Of a stretch of 16,399 bases of DNA, positions 1 through 8,000 are shown in pieces (positions within the stretch are counted from its first letter, which is position 1; each line of letters starts with the position of its first letter). The translations under genes were made by a program, and so were the position numbers. This stretch comes from a bacterium. GTDB taxonomy: Bacteria > Auribacterota > UBA3054 > B51-G9. Below the pieces are notes generated by a model. That model saw only the letters and a program-made list of their open reading frames with translations, was not told the origin of the DNA and ran no database searches. The DNA is taken from contig JAOZSF010000005.1 of NCBI GenBank assembly GCA_029939815.1, positions 2,336-18,734 of the forward strand. The letters are read 5' to 3'.

Positions 1-104
1 TACAATTAGAAGTTGTGAGTAGCGCAAAATTATACAAACTGACAGCCAAACCATGGAATACCAATTTAGACGAACAAAATGATAAGTCAAATAAAAAAAT
101 TAAT

Positions 105-1346
105 ATGTCTAAAATAACTATATCAGCAGTAGGTGATATTTGCTTAGCACGCTCAATACCTGCATTAATAGCGGAAAACGGTGTTGATTACCCTTTTGAA
201 AATGTACGGGAATCTTTTGATAAAGCGGATATTTTAATGGGGAATCTGGAATCTGTTTATAAACCGGATTATTTCCCAACCGAAAAAAATAATAATCATT
301 TTCAGGCTCTTAATTCTTCTGTTACATTAAATGAAATTCTAATTAAGGCTAAATTTAATGTTATAAATCAAGCAACAAATCACGCTTTGGATTGCGGATT
401 AGAAGGATTAAAATATACAAATAAAATCCTGAGTCAAAGTGGGTTTGCTGTTATTGGTGCCGGGCTATCAGAAAATGATGCTTATGCAATGAAAATCATA
501 GAAAAACACGAGACCAAAATCGGATTTTTGGGATATACGGATTCAATGGGTTGGACAATGGAAGGTGGCGATGGTTGTTTAGCTTATTTTAAAAAAGATA
601 GAGTTATTCAAAGTATAAAAGAAAATAAAAAGAAAGTTGATATTTTAATTGTTAGTTGGCATGCTGATATTGAATTTGCTCAAGCTCCATCAATTCCCAG
701 ATATGATGCCTGTCATGAAATGATAGATGCCGGTGCAGATGCAATAATTTGTCATCATCCTCATGTTCCTCAAGGGATCGAAGAGTATAATGGCGGTGTT
801 ATTGTCTATAGTTTAGGAAATTTCCTTTTTGATACAGGCCCCTATCAAAAAAAACATAATCCTATAGATAGTTTACGAACTTTTATTTTTAATATTGAAA
901 TTGAAAATAAAAAAATAGTTGGGTGGAATAGAGAGTATTTTAAAATCATTCGTGAAGAATGTCGGCCTGAACCATTAAATAATGAAGAGTTAAAAGAATT
1001 TGAATCGCATTTTGAAAAGATCGATAAATTAGTTGAAGATAGAAATAAAGTAAGAGAAGAGTGGCATAGGATTTCTAAATACTGGCTTAATGAATATTGG
1101 GATGAAATGGTTAAGGGAAGTGCAGATGACTTTATAAAAACGTTTTCACATTCCTACTTTTACATAATTCCAAACTTAAAAGAAGGATTTGCTGATTTTG
1201 TAGAAAATGAATATAATGATTTCAAAAAGACTACGCTTGACTGGGATAGGCCTTTCTCAATATTTGAAAAAACTGCATCAAGAGATATTTTAACTTTAGG
1301 GAATCCACATTTAGCTGTTATCGCAAAAAAAAATAGAAGTAAATGA
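105..1346 (+). CDS. CapA-family (PGA_cap) metallophosphatase-fold protein
   Basis: This protein belongs to the CapA/PgsA family, a calcineurin-like metallophosphatase fold first known from poly-gamma-glutamate capsule synthesis but widespread with other, mostly unknown roles. Counting from the ATG at 105 (413 aa), the fold's metal-site motifs are present: GD at 10-11, GNLES at 46-50, TNHALD at 91-96, SWHAD at 184-188, HHPH at 217-220 and YSLGNFLFD at 235-243. About 170 residues follow the core, giving a long charged C-terminal extension. There is no signal peptide or membrane anchor, unlike capsule-type CapA, so I infer a cytoplasmic enzyme. The start is uncertain: the frame stays open upstream through a GTG at 15 to the window edge, and no clear Shine-Dalgarno precedes 105. 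I chose 105 because the conserved fold begins there. Its 3' end overlaps the next gene by four bases (ATGA), which suggests translational coupling. The family call is firm; substrate and role are unknown. Confidence 0.85.
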   Translation: MSKITISAVGDICLARSIPALIAENGVDYPFENVRESFDKADILMGNLESVYKPDYFPTEKNNNHFQALNSSVTLNEILIKAKFNVINQATNHALDCGLEGLKYTNKILSQSGFAVIGAGLSENDAYAMKIIEKHETKIGFLGYTDSMGWTMEGGDGCLAYFKKDRVIQSIKENKKKVDILIVSWHADIEFAQAPSIPRYDACHEMIDAGADAIICHHPHVPQGIEEYNGGVIVYSLGNFLFDTGPYQKKHNPIDSLRTFIFNIEIENKKIVGWNREYFKIIREECRPEPLNNEELKEFESHFEKIDKLVEDRNKVREEWHRISKYWLNEYWDEMVKGSADDFIKTFSHSYFYIIPNLKEGFADFVENEYNDFKKTTLDWDRPFSIFEKTASRDILTLGNPHLAVIAKKNRSK

Positions 1347-2155
1347 AATCAAAAATGATAAAAATAGAGGCTGGTGTTTTTCAAATGGGAAGCAAAGAAT
1401 GGGGTCCCGATAATTTACGGCCTGTTAGAAATATTAAAATAAATTCTTTCTTTATGAAAGAAACTATGGTTACTTTTAAAGAATGGAAAATCGTTTATGA
1501 ATGGGCGTTAAATAACGGCTTTACATTTGTTTATGATAATATGTCTATGGGGGCTCATAAGGACGAATGCGGAAATAAAACGCATACAGAAAATGAGCCG
1601 GTTGCATCATTATGCTGGTATGATGCTGTTGCCTGGTGTAATGCCGCATCTATTAAAGAAAATCTAACTCCCTGTTATTATACAAATCAAGACTATTCTG
1701 AAATATACAAAGGCGGAAAGATTGATATTAAAAATGAATGGGTTAAATGGGAGGTTGATGGTTATCGACTACCAACGGAAGCTGAATGGGAATATGCTTG
1801 TCGCGCCGGCAGCGTAACAAAGTTTTTCTGGGGCGATAATGTTTCTGATGATTATGCTTGGCATGAACCAAACAGTAGTGGGAAAACTCATCCGGTTAGA
1901 GAAAAATCACCCAACAAATTTGGGCTGTATGATATTTGCGGGAATATTTGGGAATGGACTTGGGATTGGTTGGCAGATTATGATGTCAACGATTTAGATA
2001 ATCCCAAAGGAGCAAATAAAGGAGATGAAAAAGTTCTCAGAGGAAATTCGTTTAATTTCGGTGGAGGATGGCATATGCCGTCAGCGTACAGAACAACAGA
2101 GCCTCCTCACGTAAATAAATCTCATTTGGGATTGAGAGTTGTAAAAACTAAATAA
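1343..2155 (+). CDS. SUMF1/FGE-sulfatase-fold domain protein, catalytic cysteines absent
   Basis: This is a 270-aa single-domain protein of the formylglycine-generating-enzyme (SUMF1) fold. It shows the opening IEAGVFQMGS (8-17), ASLCWYDAVAWCNAAS (88-103), RLPTEAEWEYACRAG (142-156), FGLYDICGNIWEWTWDW (193-209), the RGNS turn (233-236) and the closing LGLRVV (262-267). True FGEs carry two copper-binding cysteines shortly after the RGGS turn. Here the stretch from 233 to 262 contains no cysteine, so sulfatase activation is unlikely, and no sulfatase gene is visible in the window. Related SUMF1-fold proteins act in other chemistry (for example EgtB-type sulfoxide synthases) or as binding modules. 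EgtB would need an additional DinB domain, which is absent. The start overlaps the preceding stop by four bases. There is no signal peptide, so it is probably cytosolic, and it likely works with its operon neighbours. Confidence 0.85.
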   Translation: MKSKMIKIEAGVFQMGSKEWGPDNLRPVRNIKINSFFMKETMVTFKEWKIVYEWALNNGFTFVYDNMSMGAHKDECGNKTHTENEPVASLCWYDAVAWCNAASIKENLTPCYYTNQDYSEIYKGGKIDIKNEWVKWEVDGYRLPTEAEWEYACRAGSVTKFFWGDNVSDDYAWHEPNSSGKTHPVREKSPNKFGLYDICGNIWEWTWDWLADYDVNDLDNPKGANKGDEKVLRGNSFNFGGGWHMPSAYRTTEPPHVNKSHLGLRVVKTK

Positions 2156-2170
2156 AAAATTATTTTAAAA

Positions 2171-2177
2171 AAAGGAG
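2171..2177 (+). promoter_or_regulatory. Strong Shine-Dalgarno for the SDR gene
   Basis: AAAGGAG lies five bases before the ATG at 2183. It is the clearest ribosome-binding site in the window, where most other starts have only weak purine runs or none. It fixes the start of the dehydrogenase and suggests this cistron is translated independently of the coupled pair before it. Confidence 0.75.
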
Positions 2178-2182
2178 AAAAA

Positions 2183-3001
2183 ATGAGCGTAAAATTAAAA
2201 GGGAAAAGTGCAATAGTAACCGGCGGGGCATCAGGTGTAGGAAGAGCAACATCTTTAGCATTTGCAAAAAAAGGAATTAATGTGACTGTTGCGGATATTA
2301 ATCTTGAAGGTGCAAAACTTGTTGCGGAAAAAATTAATGAAAATGGCGGTAGAGCGATTGCGATAGAAGGAAATGTTATGGATTCTGCCGCGGTTCAAAA
2401 CATTGTTGATTCTACAAAAAAGGAGTTTGGGGCAGTTGATATTTTAATTAATTGTGCCGGAGTTTGTGTTCAAAAAAGATTGCTTGATTCAACTGAAAAA
2501 GAGTTCGACCTGATTATGGGCTCAAATGTTAAGGGAACTTATCTTTTGACAAAAGCCGCTTATGCTGTTATGAAAGAACAAAATAACGGACATGTTGTTA
2601 ATATTTCTTCCGCTGCTGCCGGTTGGCCCGGAGCAAATGAAATTATTTACGGAACAGCTAAAACCGCTCAAGTGAAATTTACTTTACATACAAAATTTGA
2701 GTTTGAACAAGAAAATAGAATCAGAGAAAATGAAGGTAAACCCAAAGGCAATTTCTTTATTCATGCTCTTTGCCCGGGAGCTATTGATACTCCTATGTCT
2801 GATGCTCTTGGCAGACCGAAAGACAAAAGAGCCAACTATCTTTTGCCGAAAAACTTAGCTGACACAATTATAAATCTTTTGGAAAATCCTGAAAAAGGGC
2901 ATAAAGAATTAAAAATAGAATCTGAAAATTTGGACTATAATCTTGATGAAGCAGGATACTTTGAACAGTTTCAATACATAATCAGAATTTGGAAAGATTA
3001 A
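2183..3001 (+). CDS. Classical short-chain dehydrogenase/reductase (SDR)
   Basis: This is a 272-aa Rossmann-fold oxidoreductase with every classical SDR hallmark. The cofactor loop is TGGASGVG (13-20). An acidic D38 at the end of beta-2 normally favours NAD over NADP. NCAG is at 90-93, and the catalytic tetrad is N115, S142/S143, Y156 and K160 within the YGTAK motif. CPGAIDTPM (197-205) is the usual post-catalytic loop. A charged insertion at about 170-190 and a 50-residue C-terminal extension are longer than in minimal SDRs and may shape the substrate pocket. The protein is cytosolic and soluble. It sits in the same apparent operon as the CapA-like, SUMF1-like and thioredoxin-fold genes, with 27 bases before it and almost none after. 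Substrate cannot be read from sequence; SDRs of this kind oxidise or reduce secondary alcohols in sugars, polyols or 3-oxoacyl compounds. Confidence 0.92.
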   Translation: MSVKLKGKSAIVTGGASGVGRATSLAFAKKGINVTVADINLEGAKLVAEKINENGGRAIAIEGNVMDSAAVQNIVDSTKKEFGAVDILINCAGVCVQKRLLDSTEKEFDLIMGSNVKGTYLLTKAAYAVMKEQNNGHVVNISSAAAGWPGANEIIYGTAKTAQVKFTLHTKFEFEQENRIRENEGKPKGNFFIHALCPGAIDTPMSDALGRPKDKRANYLLPKNLADTIINLLENPEKGHKELKIESENLDYNLDEAGYFEQFQYIIRIWKD

Positions 3002-3003
3002 AA

Positions 3004-4905
3004 TTGAAAAAATACGATAAATTAAAACTCGGGTTTATTACCGCTATTCGTGATGAATACGCTATTCCAACTAATGAAAATAATGACGCATTAATAAAAT
3101 TCCGGCAATGGTTAGTTGATGAGGGCGAGGAATATATAATTCAAATTCTGAATGGTGATGAAAATCTATCTGAAGAAAATTTGATTCTCGCGCAGGCGTG
3201 TATTGTTTGGCGTGGTGATAGGTTAAAAAAGTTACAGACTCAAGGCTTTTTGGCAAAATCAGCAGATGAACAAAAAATGATAGATTTTGTTGATGATTTG
3301 TGGTCTGAAGGCAAAAAAATATTGCAAAAAGGTTATGCCGGAGAAAAAATATCTGATGATGATTGTGAGATCTTAAATCTATATCGTATTCTTGCTGAAA
3401 CTCATATCTTAGGCGTCCCTGTTTGGGAATATGAACTAAATAAAGATTCGCAAAATGATAACCCTTTTAGATTTGTCGGCAATGAAATAAAATATCCTGA
3501 ACTGCCTGAATTATCAGATGTTTTAAAATCTTCTTCTTATACGGATAAACAACCTGCACCATCATTAAAATTACTTTCTAAAGAAGCTCACAAAGATTTT
3601 ATACCTCTCTTAGATGCTTTCCAAAATCATAAAAAAAATTGTTCAAAAAAGATTTCTAATGACAAACCTACTTGCCTGATCATTGCGTCTTCCGCAGATT
3701 GCTTTTTATCACGATGTGCTCCTGATATTGAATTTCTAAAAAGAGCTTACGGCGATAAAATGAATTTTAAATTTATAAATGTTCGCCTTTGGGATTTTAT
3801 GATTCAAATTGATAACCCTTACGCCAATCAGCCGGAAAAAGAGCTGTACTGTCCCTTTGAAACATTGGAAGAAAGAGCGAGAACAACCAAAGCTTTATAT
3901 TTAACACAACCATGGTTTTCTTTGGATTGCGAACTGGATTTCCCTTCCGATATTTGTGCAAACCTTTTTCAATGCCCGGGCGGTGAAGCTCAGGTGTTGA
4001 TATTGGATAAAGATAATAAGTTGATTTGGAAATCAAATAAGGGTTGGGGATATTGGTTTAATAATCGACCATCTGCTCCTTGGTTAACCGACAATGTTTT
4101 TTGGGCGGATGAAGTTGAACAGGAAATAATATCTGCTTTATCAACAGGAAAAAATAAAAATAATATAAAACATTTTGTTGCGGATATCGCAGAAGAAGAT
4201 GAAATTAAAGAGAATTCTTTTAAAGCATATTTACTTCCTTCTAAAGTAATTTCCATTGATTTAGATAAAGAAGAAATAATTTTAAAAGGACGTCCTGCTG
4301 CGAGATTTAGTGTCATTTTAAAAAAGCCGGATGATTATGATGAATGCAATCCGTTGATTGATATTAAAGTCAAATTTAAAACCGGGAAACTGCTTTATAG
4401 AAACAAACCAATCACTTTAGAAAAATTACAAATTGGCGATATTATAAATGGTTGGGTTGAAAAAGAAAAAAATGGGGAATGGTATTGTTCAGGTTTGAAC
4501 ATATCGCGAAAAGCAGAACCAAAAGATGAATCGAATGAAAAAACTGCAATAATTCATTGTTATGGAAATTTTATATCTTATGATTGTGAAACACATAAGT
4601 TAAAAATAAAAATTATACAAAATAATACTTTAGGTGAAAATCTCATCAATGAAAATAAAGATGCTTACGATTTACCTTATGAAACTAAAATATACCTCAC
4701 TCATTTTGCAAGCGATGATAAAGAAATAGAATTATTAATAAATGAAGATTCTTTATTGCGTAAAAATGGAAAAGAATGTGATATAAAATCCTTCAATAAA
4801 GGAGATTTTATTCATACAGAATTTATTTATAAAGAAAACCACGAAGAACGAAAACCTCGCCTGTTGAGAGGATACTCACGAATAATAAAAGTGCCTTTTA
4901 TGTAA
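3004..4905 (+). CDS. Large multidomain protein with central deiodinase-like thioredoxin fold
   Basis: I do not recognise the protein as a whole (633 aa from the TTG at 3004). Residues 1 to about 200 are mostly helical and unfamiliar. Residues 220-380 look like a thioredoxin fold of the iodothyronine-deiodinase/redoxin type: a beta strand CLIIASS leads into C233-x4-C238, then EFLKRAYG, a strand FKFINVR, a TLEERARTTKAL helix (287-298) like the family's SLEDR helix, and finally QVLILDKDNKLIWKSNKGWGYW. C233 falls where deiodinases carry selenocysteine; it is encoded by TGC, not TGA. The deiodinase Glu-x-His after the second strand is missing. Residues 390-633 are beta-rich and unrecognised, possibly repeated small barrels (IGDIINGWVEKEKNGEW). 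There is no signal peptide. Start choice: TTG 3004 has GGAAAG seven bases upstream and begins two bases after the SDR stop; TTG 2989, overlapping the SDR end, is the alternative. The thioredoxin-fold assignment is moderately confident; function is unknown. Confidence 0.6.
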   Translation: MKKYDKLKLGFITAIRDEYAIPTNENNDALIKFRQWLVDEGEEYIIQILNGDENLSEENLILAQACIVWRGDRLKKLQTQGFLAKSADEQKMIDFVDDLWSEGKKILQKGYAGEKISDDDCEILNLYRILAETHILGVPVWEYELNKDSQNDNPFRFVGNEIKYPELPELSDVLKSSSYTDKQPAPSLKLLSKEAHKDFIPLLDAFQNHKKNCSKKISNDKPTCLIIASSADCFLSRCAPDIEFLKRAYGDKMNFKFINVRLWDFMIQIDNPYANQPEKELYCPFETLEERARTTKALYLTQPWFSLDCELDFPSDICANLFQCPGGEAQVLILDKDNKLIWKSNKGWGYWFNNRPSAPWLTDNVFWADEVEQEIISALSTGKNKNNIKHFVADIAEEDEIKENSFKAYLLPSKVISIDLDKEEIILKGRPAARFSVILKKPDDYDECNPLIDIKVKFKTGKLLYRNKPITLEKLQIGDIINGWVEKEKNGEWYCSGLNISRKAEPKDESNEKTAIIHCYGNFISYDCETHKLKIKIIQNNTLGENLINENKDAYDLPYETKIYLTHFASDDKEIELLINEDSLLRKNGKECDIKSFNKGDFIHTEFIYKENHEERKPRLLRGYSRIIKVPFM

Positions 4906-4919
4906 GTAAAGTTTTTTTT
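4885..4919 (+). terminator. Weak candidate terminator at end of left operon
   Basis: A perfect 7-bp AT-rich stem with a 3-base loop (ATAAAAG-TGC-CTTTTAT, 4885-4901) overlaps the stop codon of the thioredoxin-fold gene. A run of eight T follows at 4912-4919. The stem is weak and ten bases separate it from the T run, so this is only a plausible intrinsic terminator. Confidence 0.25.
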
Positions 4920-5007
4920 GACATGTTTTTGCTGAATTATCGCATAAAACGCCCGAAACCCGTTGAATATAAACATTCCGTTTATGAATGAAATATGGTA
5001 ATATAAG
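4918..5007 (+). promoter_or_regulatory. Candidate promoter region of the GH106-like gene
   Basis: The 156-base gap 4906-5061 holds no gene. It contains a perfect -35-like TTGACA (4918-4923) whose best partner, CATAAA (4943-4948), is 19 bases away. A second candidate nearer the gene is TGGTAATAT (4996-5004), an extended -10-like box overlapping TATAAG (5002-5007). A small inverted repeat, ATAAAC-attcc-GTTTAT, lies between them near 4968-4984. The change of gene content and base composition at this gap supports a new transcription unit, but no single promoter is convincing. Confidence 0.3.
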
Positions 5008-5061
5008 ACGCTAAATAAATTTGAATTACTTAAACCCGAACTTAATTATCCTATTACAAAT

Positions 5062-8000
5062 ATGGCAAACTTTAAAAAACAATTTGAAAATCCCGCAAAC
5101 GAATTCCGCTCCATGCCTTTCTGGGTATGGAACGGCGATATGTCAAAAAATAAAATCACAGAAACGCTCGAACAATATAAAAGAGTCGGGATTGGCGGGG
5201 CTTTTGTTCATCCACGTCCGGGTTTGATTACCGAATATCTTTCCGAAAAATGGTTTGACCTTTGGCAGCACGCAATTAATGAATCAAAAAGGTTAGGGTT
5301 GGAATGTCATATTTATGATGAAAATTCTTATCCGTCGGGCTTTGCCGGCGGACACGTTATTTCAAAAATCCCTTATGCGGCTGCAAAATACATGGTTCCA
5401 AGAAAGTTTGAATGTTCAACCCCGCCGGAAAAAAATGAAGAAATTCTAAAAATAATTGAACTTGATAAAAATTCTTTCCTCGTTATTGAACAAAATGTCA
5501 GCCCATCAAATCCGTGGACCGCGTGGTTTCCTTCTGTTGACCGAACTCTTCCACAGGTTGCCGAGGAATTTATTGCCTCCACTCACGAAAAATATTCTCA
5601 ACATTTTTCAAATGAGTTCGGAAAAACCGTTAAATACGCTTTTACGGATGAGCCGGCAATCACAAACTCCGGCGGACTTCCTTTTTCGCCGTTTATTTGC
5701 AAAGAATTCAAACGGGAGCATGGTTATGATTTAATGGATAATCTTGACTCTGTTTTTGTGAATAAGAATAATTCTTATCAGGTTAGATTCGATTATTATT
5801 TCTCTCTGCAAAAACTTTGGATCAATAATTTCTGCAAACCGCTCTTCAATTGGTGTGAAAAAAATAACCTCAAATTTACAGGGCATTTCATGGAACATGA
5901 ATGGCCTAATCCGGCAAGTTCGCCAAGCGTTATGGCTTCCTATGAATGGATGCAGTCGCCCGGTATTGATATGTTGGCTTTTCTCGTTGATTTCAATTCG
6001 GAAACGGCAAATAAACTTCATCTTATGAATATTAAAGAAGTCGCTTCGGTTGCAAGACAGCTCGGAAAAGAAAGAGTGCTTTGCGAAGTGCACGGCGGCG
6101 GCGGGTATAACGCCGGACCTGAAGATTTTAAAAGAATGTGCGACTGGATTCAAATCAACGGGGTTAATCTTGTCTGCGAACATTTAAGCTATCAGACAAT
6201 CTGCGGAGCAAGAAAATATGACTGGGCGCAAACTTTCAGCGACCATTCACCGTGGTTTAAATTCTATAAAAAACAGGGCGATCATCAGGCGCGATTATCA
6301 TGCGCGCTTGTTAACGGGAAAGTCGAAAACAGAGTCTTGCTTTTGCAGCCGACAACAACCGCGTGGCTTCATTATATGCCGAAAGTTTATGATGTATTTG
6401 AGACTCCAACGCACATGAAAATGTGTGAGTTCCTCAATGACGAATGTCAAAAAATTAAAGATTCACAGGCGGATGCTGTTCAGTTTCTTTCAGATAATCA
6501 AGTTGATTTCGACCTCGGAGATGAATTTATTATTGAGAATCACGCCTCTGTCGAGAACGGAAAATTTGCTGTTGGAAAATGTTGCTATGATGTTGTTGTT
6601 ATTCCGGAAACAATGGAGAATATCCTCGACTCAACTTTAACCATTCTTGAAAATTATCTTGAATGCGGCGGCAAAATTATTTCAGTCTCAAATCCTTTGA
6701 AATTTGTGAACGGAAGAATTAACGATGAGGTAAAAAACCTCGCGGAAAAATATAAAGATAATTGGACTGTTGTTGACAACCGACAAAATTTGCTGACTGC
6801 AATCGACAAAATTTGTCGATTGAAAATCAAGTGCGTTGATGGCGCTCCGCTCCCCAAAAATGTCAGTTATGAAAATCTTATTTTCGATGACGGGAACATT
6901 CATTTCTTTATTAATTCCGGTTTTGATTATGTGAACTTTAAAGTTAATTTACCAAAATCAGGTGTTGAAAAATTAGATACTTCAAACGGCAATTTTTGTC
7001 GATATCAATCGACAAAAATTGCGCGCCCGGAGAATGCTCGGGACGACTGTCAAATCGTTGAAATTAACATACCGCCCGCCGGGCATCTTTTACTTCGTGA
7101 AACCGATGAAAACTATTCGTTTTCGGAACCGGAAGAGAAGTTCACGGAAATAAAAATAGATTGTTTTGATTCTATAGAAAGAACCGCGAAAAATATTTTA
7201 CCTATTCATTACTGTAATTTAACTGTCGGCAAAGAAAACTTTGGTGAAATGCCGGCGGCGGTTGCTAATGCAAAATGCTGGACCGAACATGGATTTAAAG
7301 ATGATATTTGGTCTAATTCAATTCAGTTTAAAAACAATTATTCCGGATTCAAATTTGATGAAAATTCAGGATTCGTGGCTGAATATTTATTCTCTATCGA
7401 TGATTCGACAAACGAAAATGTTTTGAGCTCTCTGGAACTCGCGATTGAACGGCAGGAAAATTACGAAGTGTTTATCAACGGTAAAAGCATTTCATTTGAT
7501 AATTCGGAAAAATGGTTTGATGAAAATATAAAAAAAATTCCTGTCGGGAATTATGCTGAAATAGGAACTAATTCCATTCTGCTAAAAGCAAAGCCGTTCA
7601 ATATTCATTGCGAAATTGCCCCCGTTTATTTACTCGGTGATTTCGCCGTCTTCCCGGTTGAAAAAGGGTTTGTTATAAAAAATCCGCAACCTCTGAAAAC
7701 AGGGGACTGGACTAAACAAGGACTCCCTTTCTATAACGAATCCGTAAAATATATTGCAGAAATTGAGCTTAATGAAAATACCGAACTATTAAATATTTCT
7801 ATCGGGGATTGGAATGGCTCGGTCGTTACTTTAGAAATTGACGGTGAAGATTATGGCGCGAGTTTATGGCCCCCGTATTCCTTTAAGTTAAAAAAACATT
7901 TCAAAAAGGGAAAACATACTGTTTCAGTAGAAATTATCGGGAATTTAGGCAACTTGATGGGACCGCATTTTAGTGACAGATATCCAATCGTTTGGTCTTG

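Noticed and set aside
1343..2155. Calling the SUMF1 protein a sulfatase-activating FGE
   Set aside because: The catalytic cysteine pair is missing and no sulfatase is present.
3700..3705. A selenocysteine codon in the deiodinase-like domain
   Set aside because: The aligned codon is TGC (Cys), and no in-frame TGA or SECIS-like hairpin is needed to read the gene.
3797..4316. Minus-strand open frames within the thioredoxin-fold gene
   Set aside because: They lie fully inside a well-supported gene, have no recognisable domain or ribosome site, and look like antisense shadows.
4968..4984. ATAAAC-attcc-GTTTAT as a terminator or riboswitch
   Set aside because: The 6-bp AT-rich stem has no T tract and no conserved riboswitch core, so it is too weak to annotate on its own.
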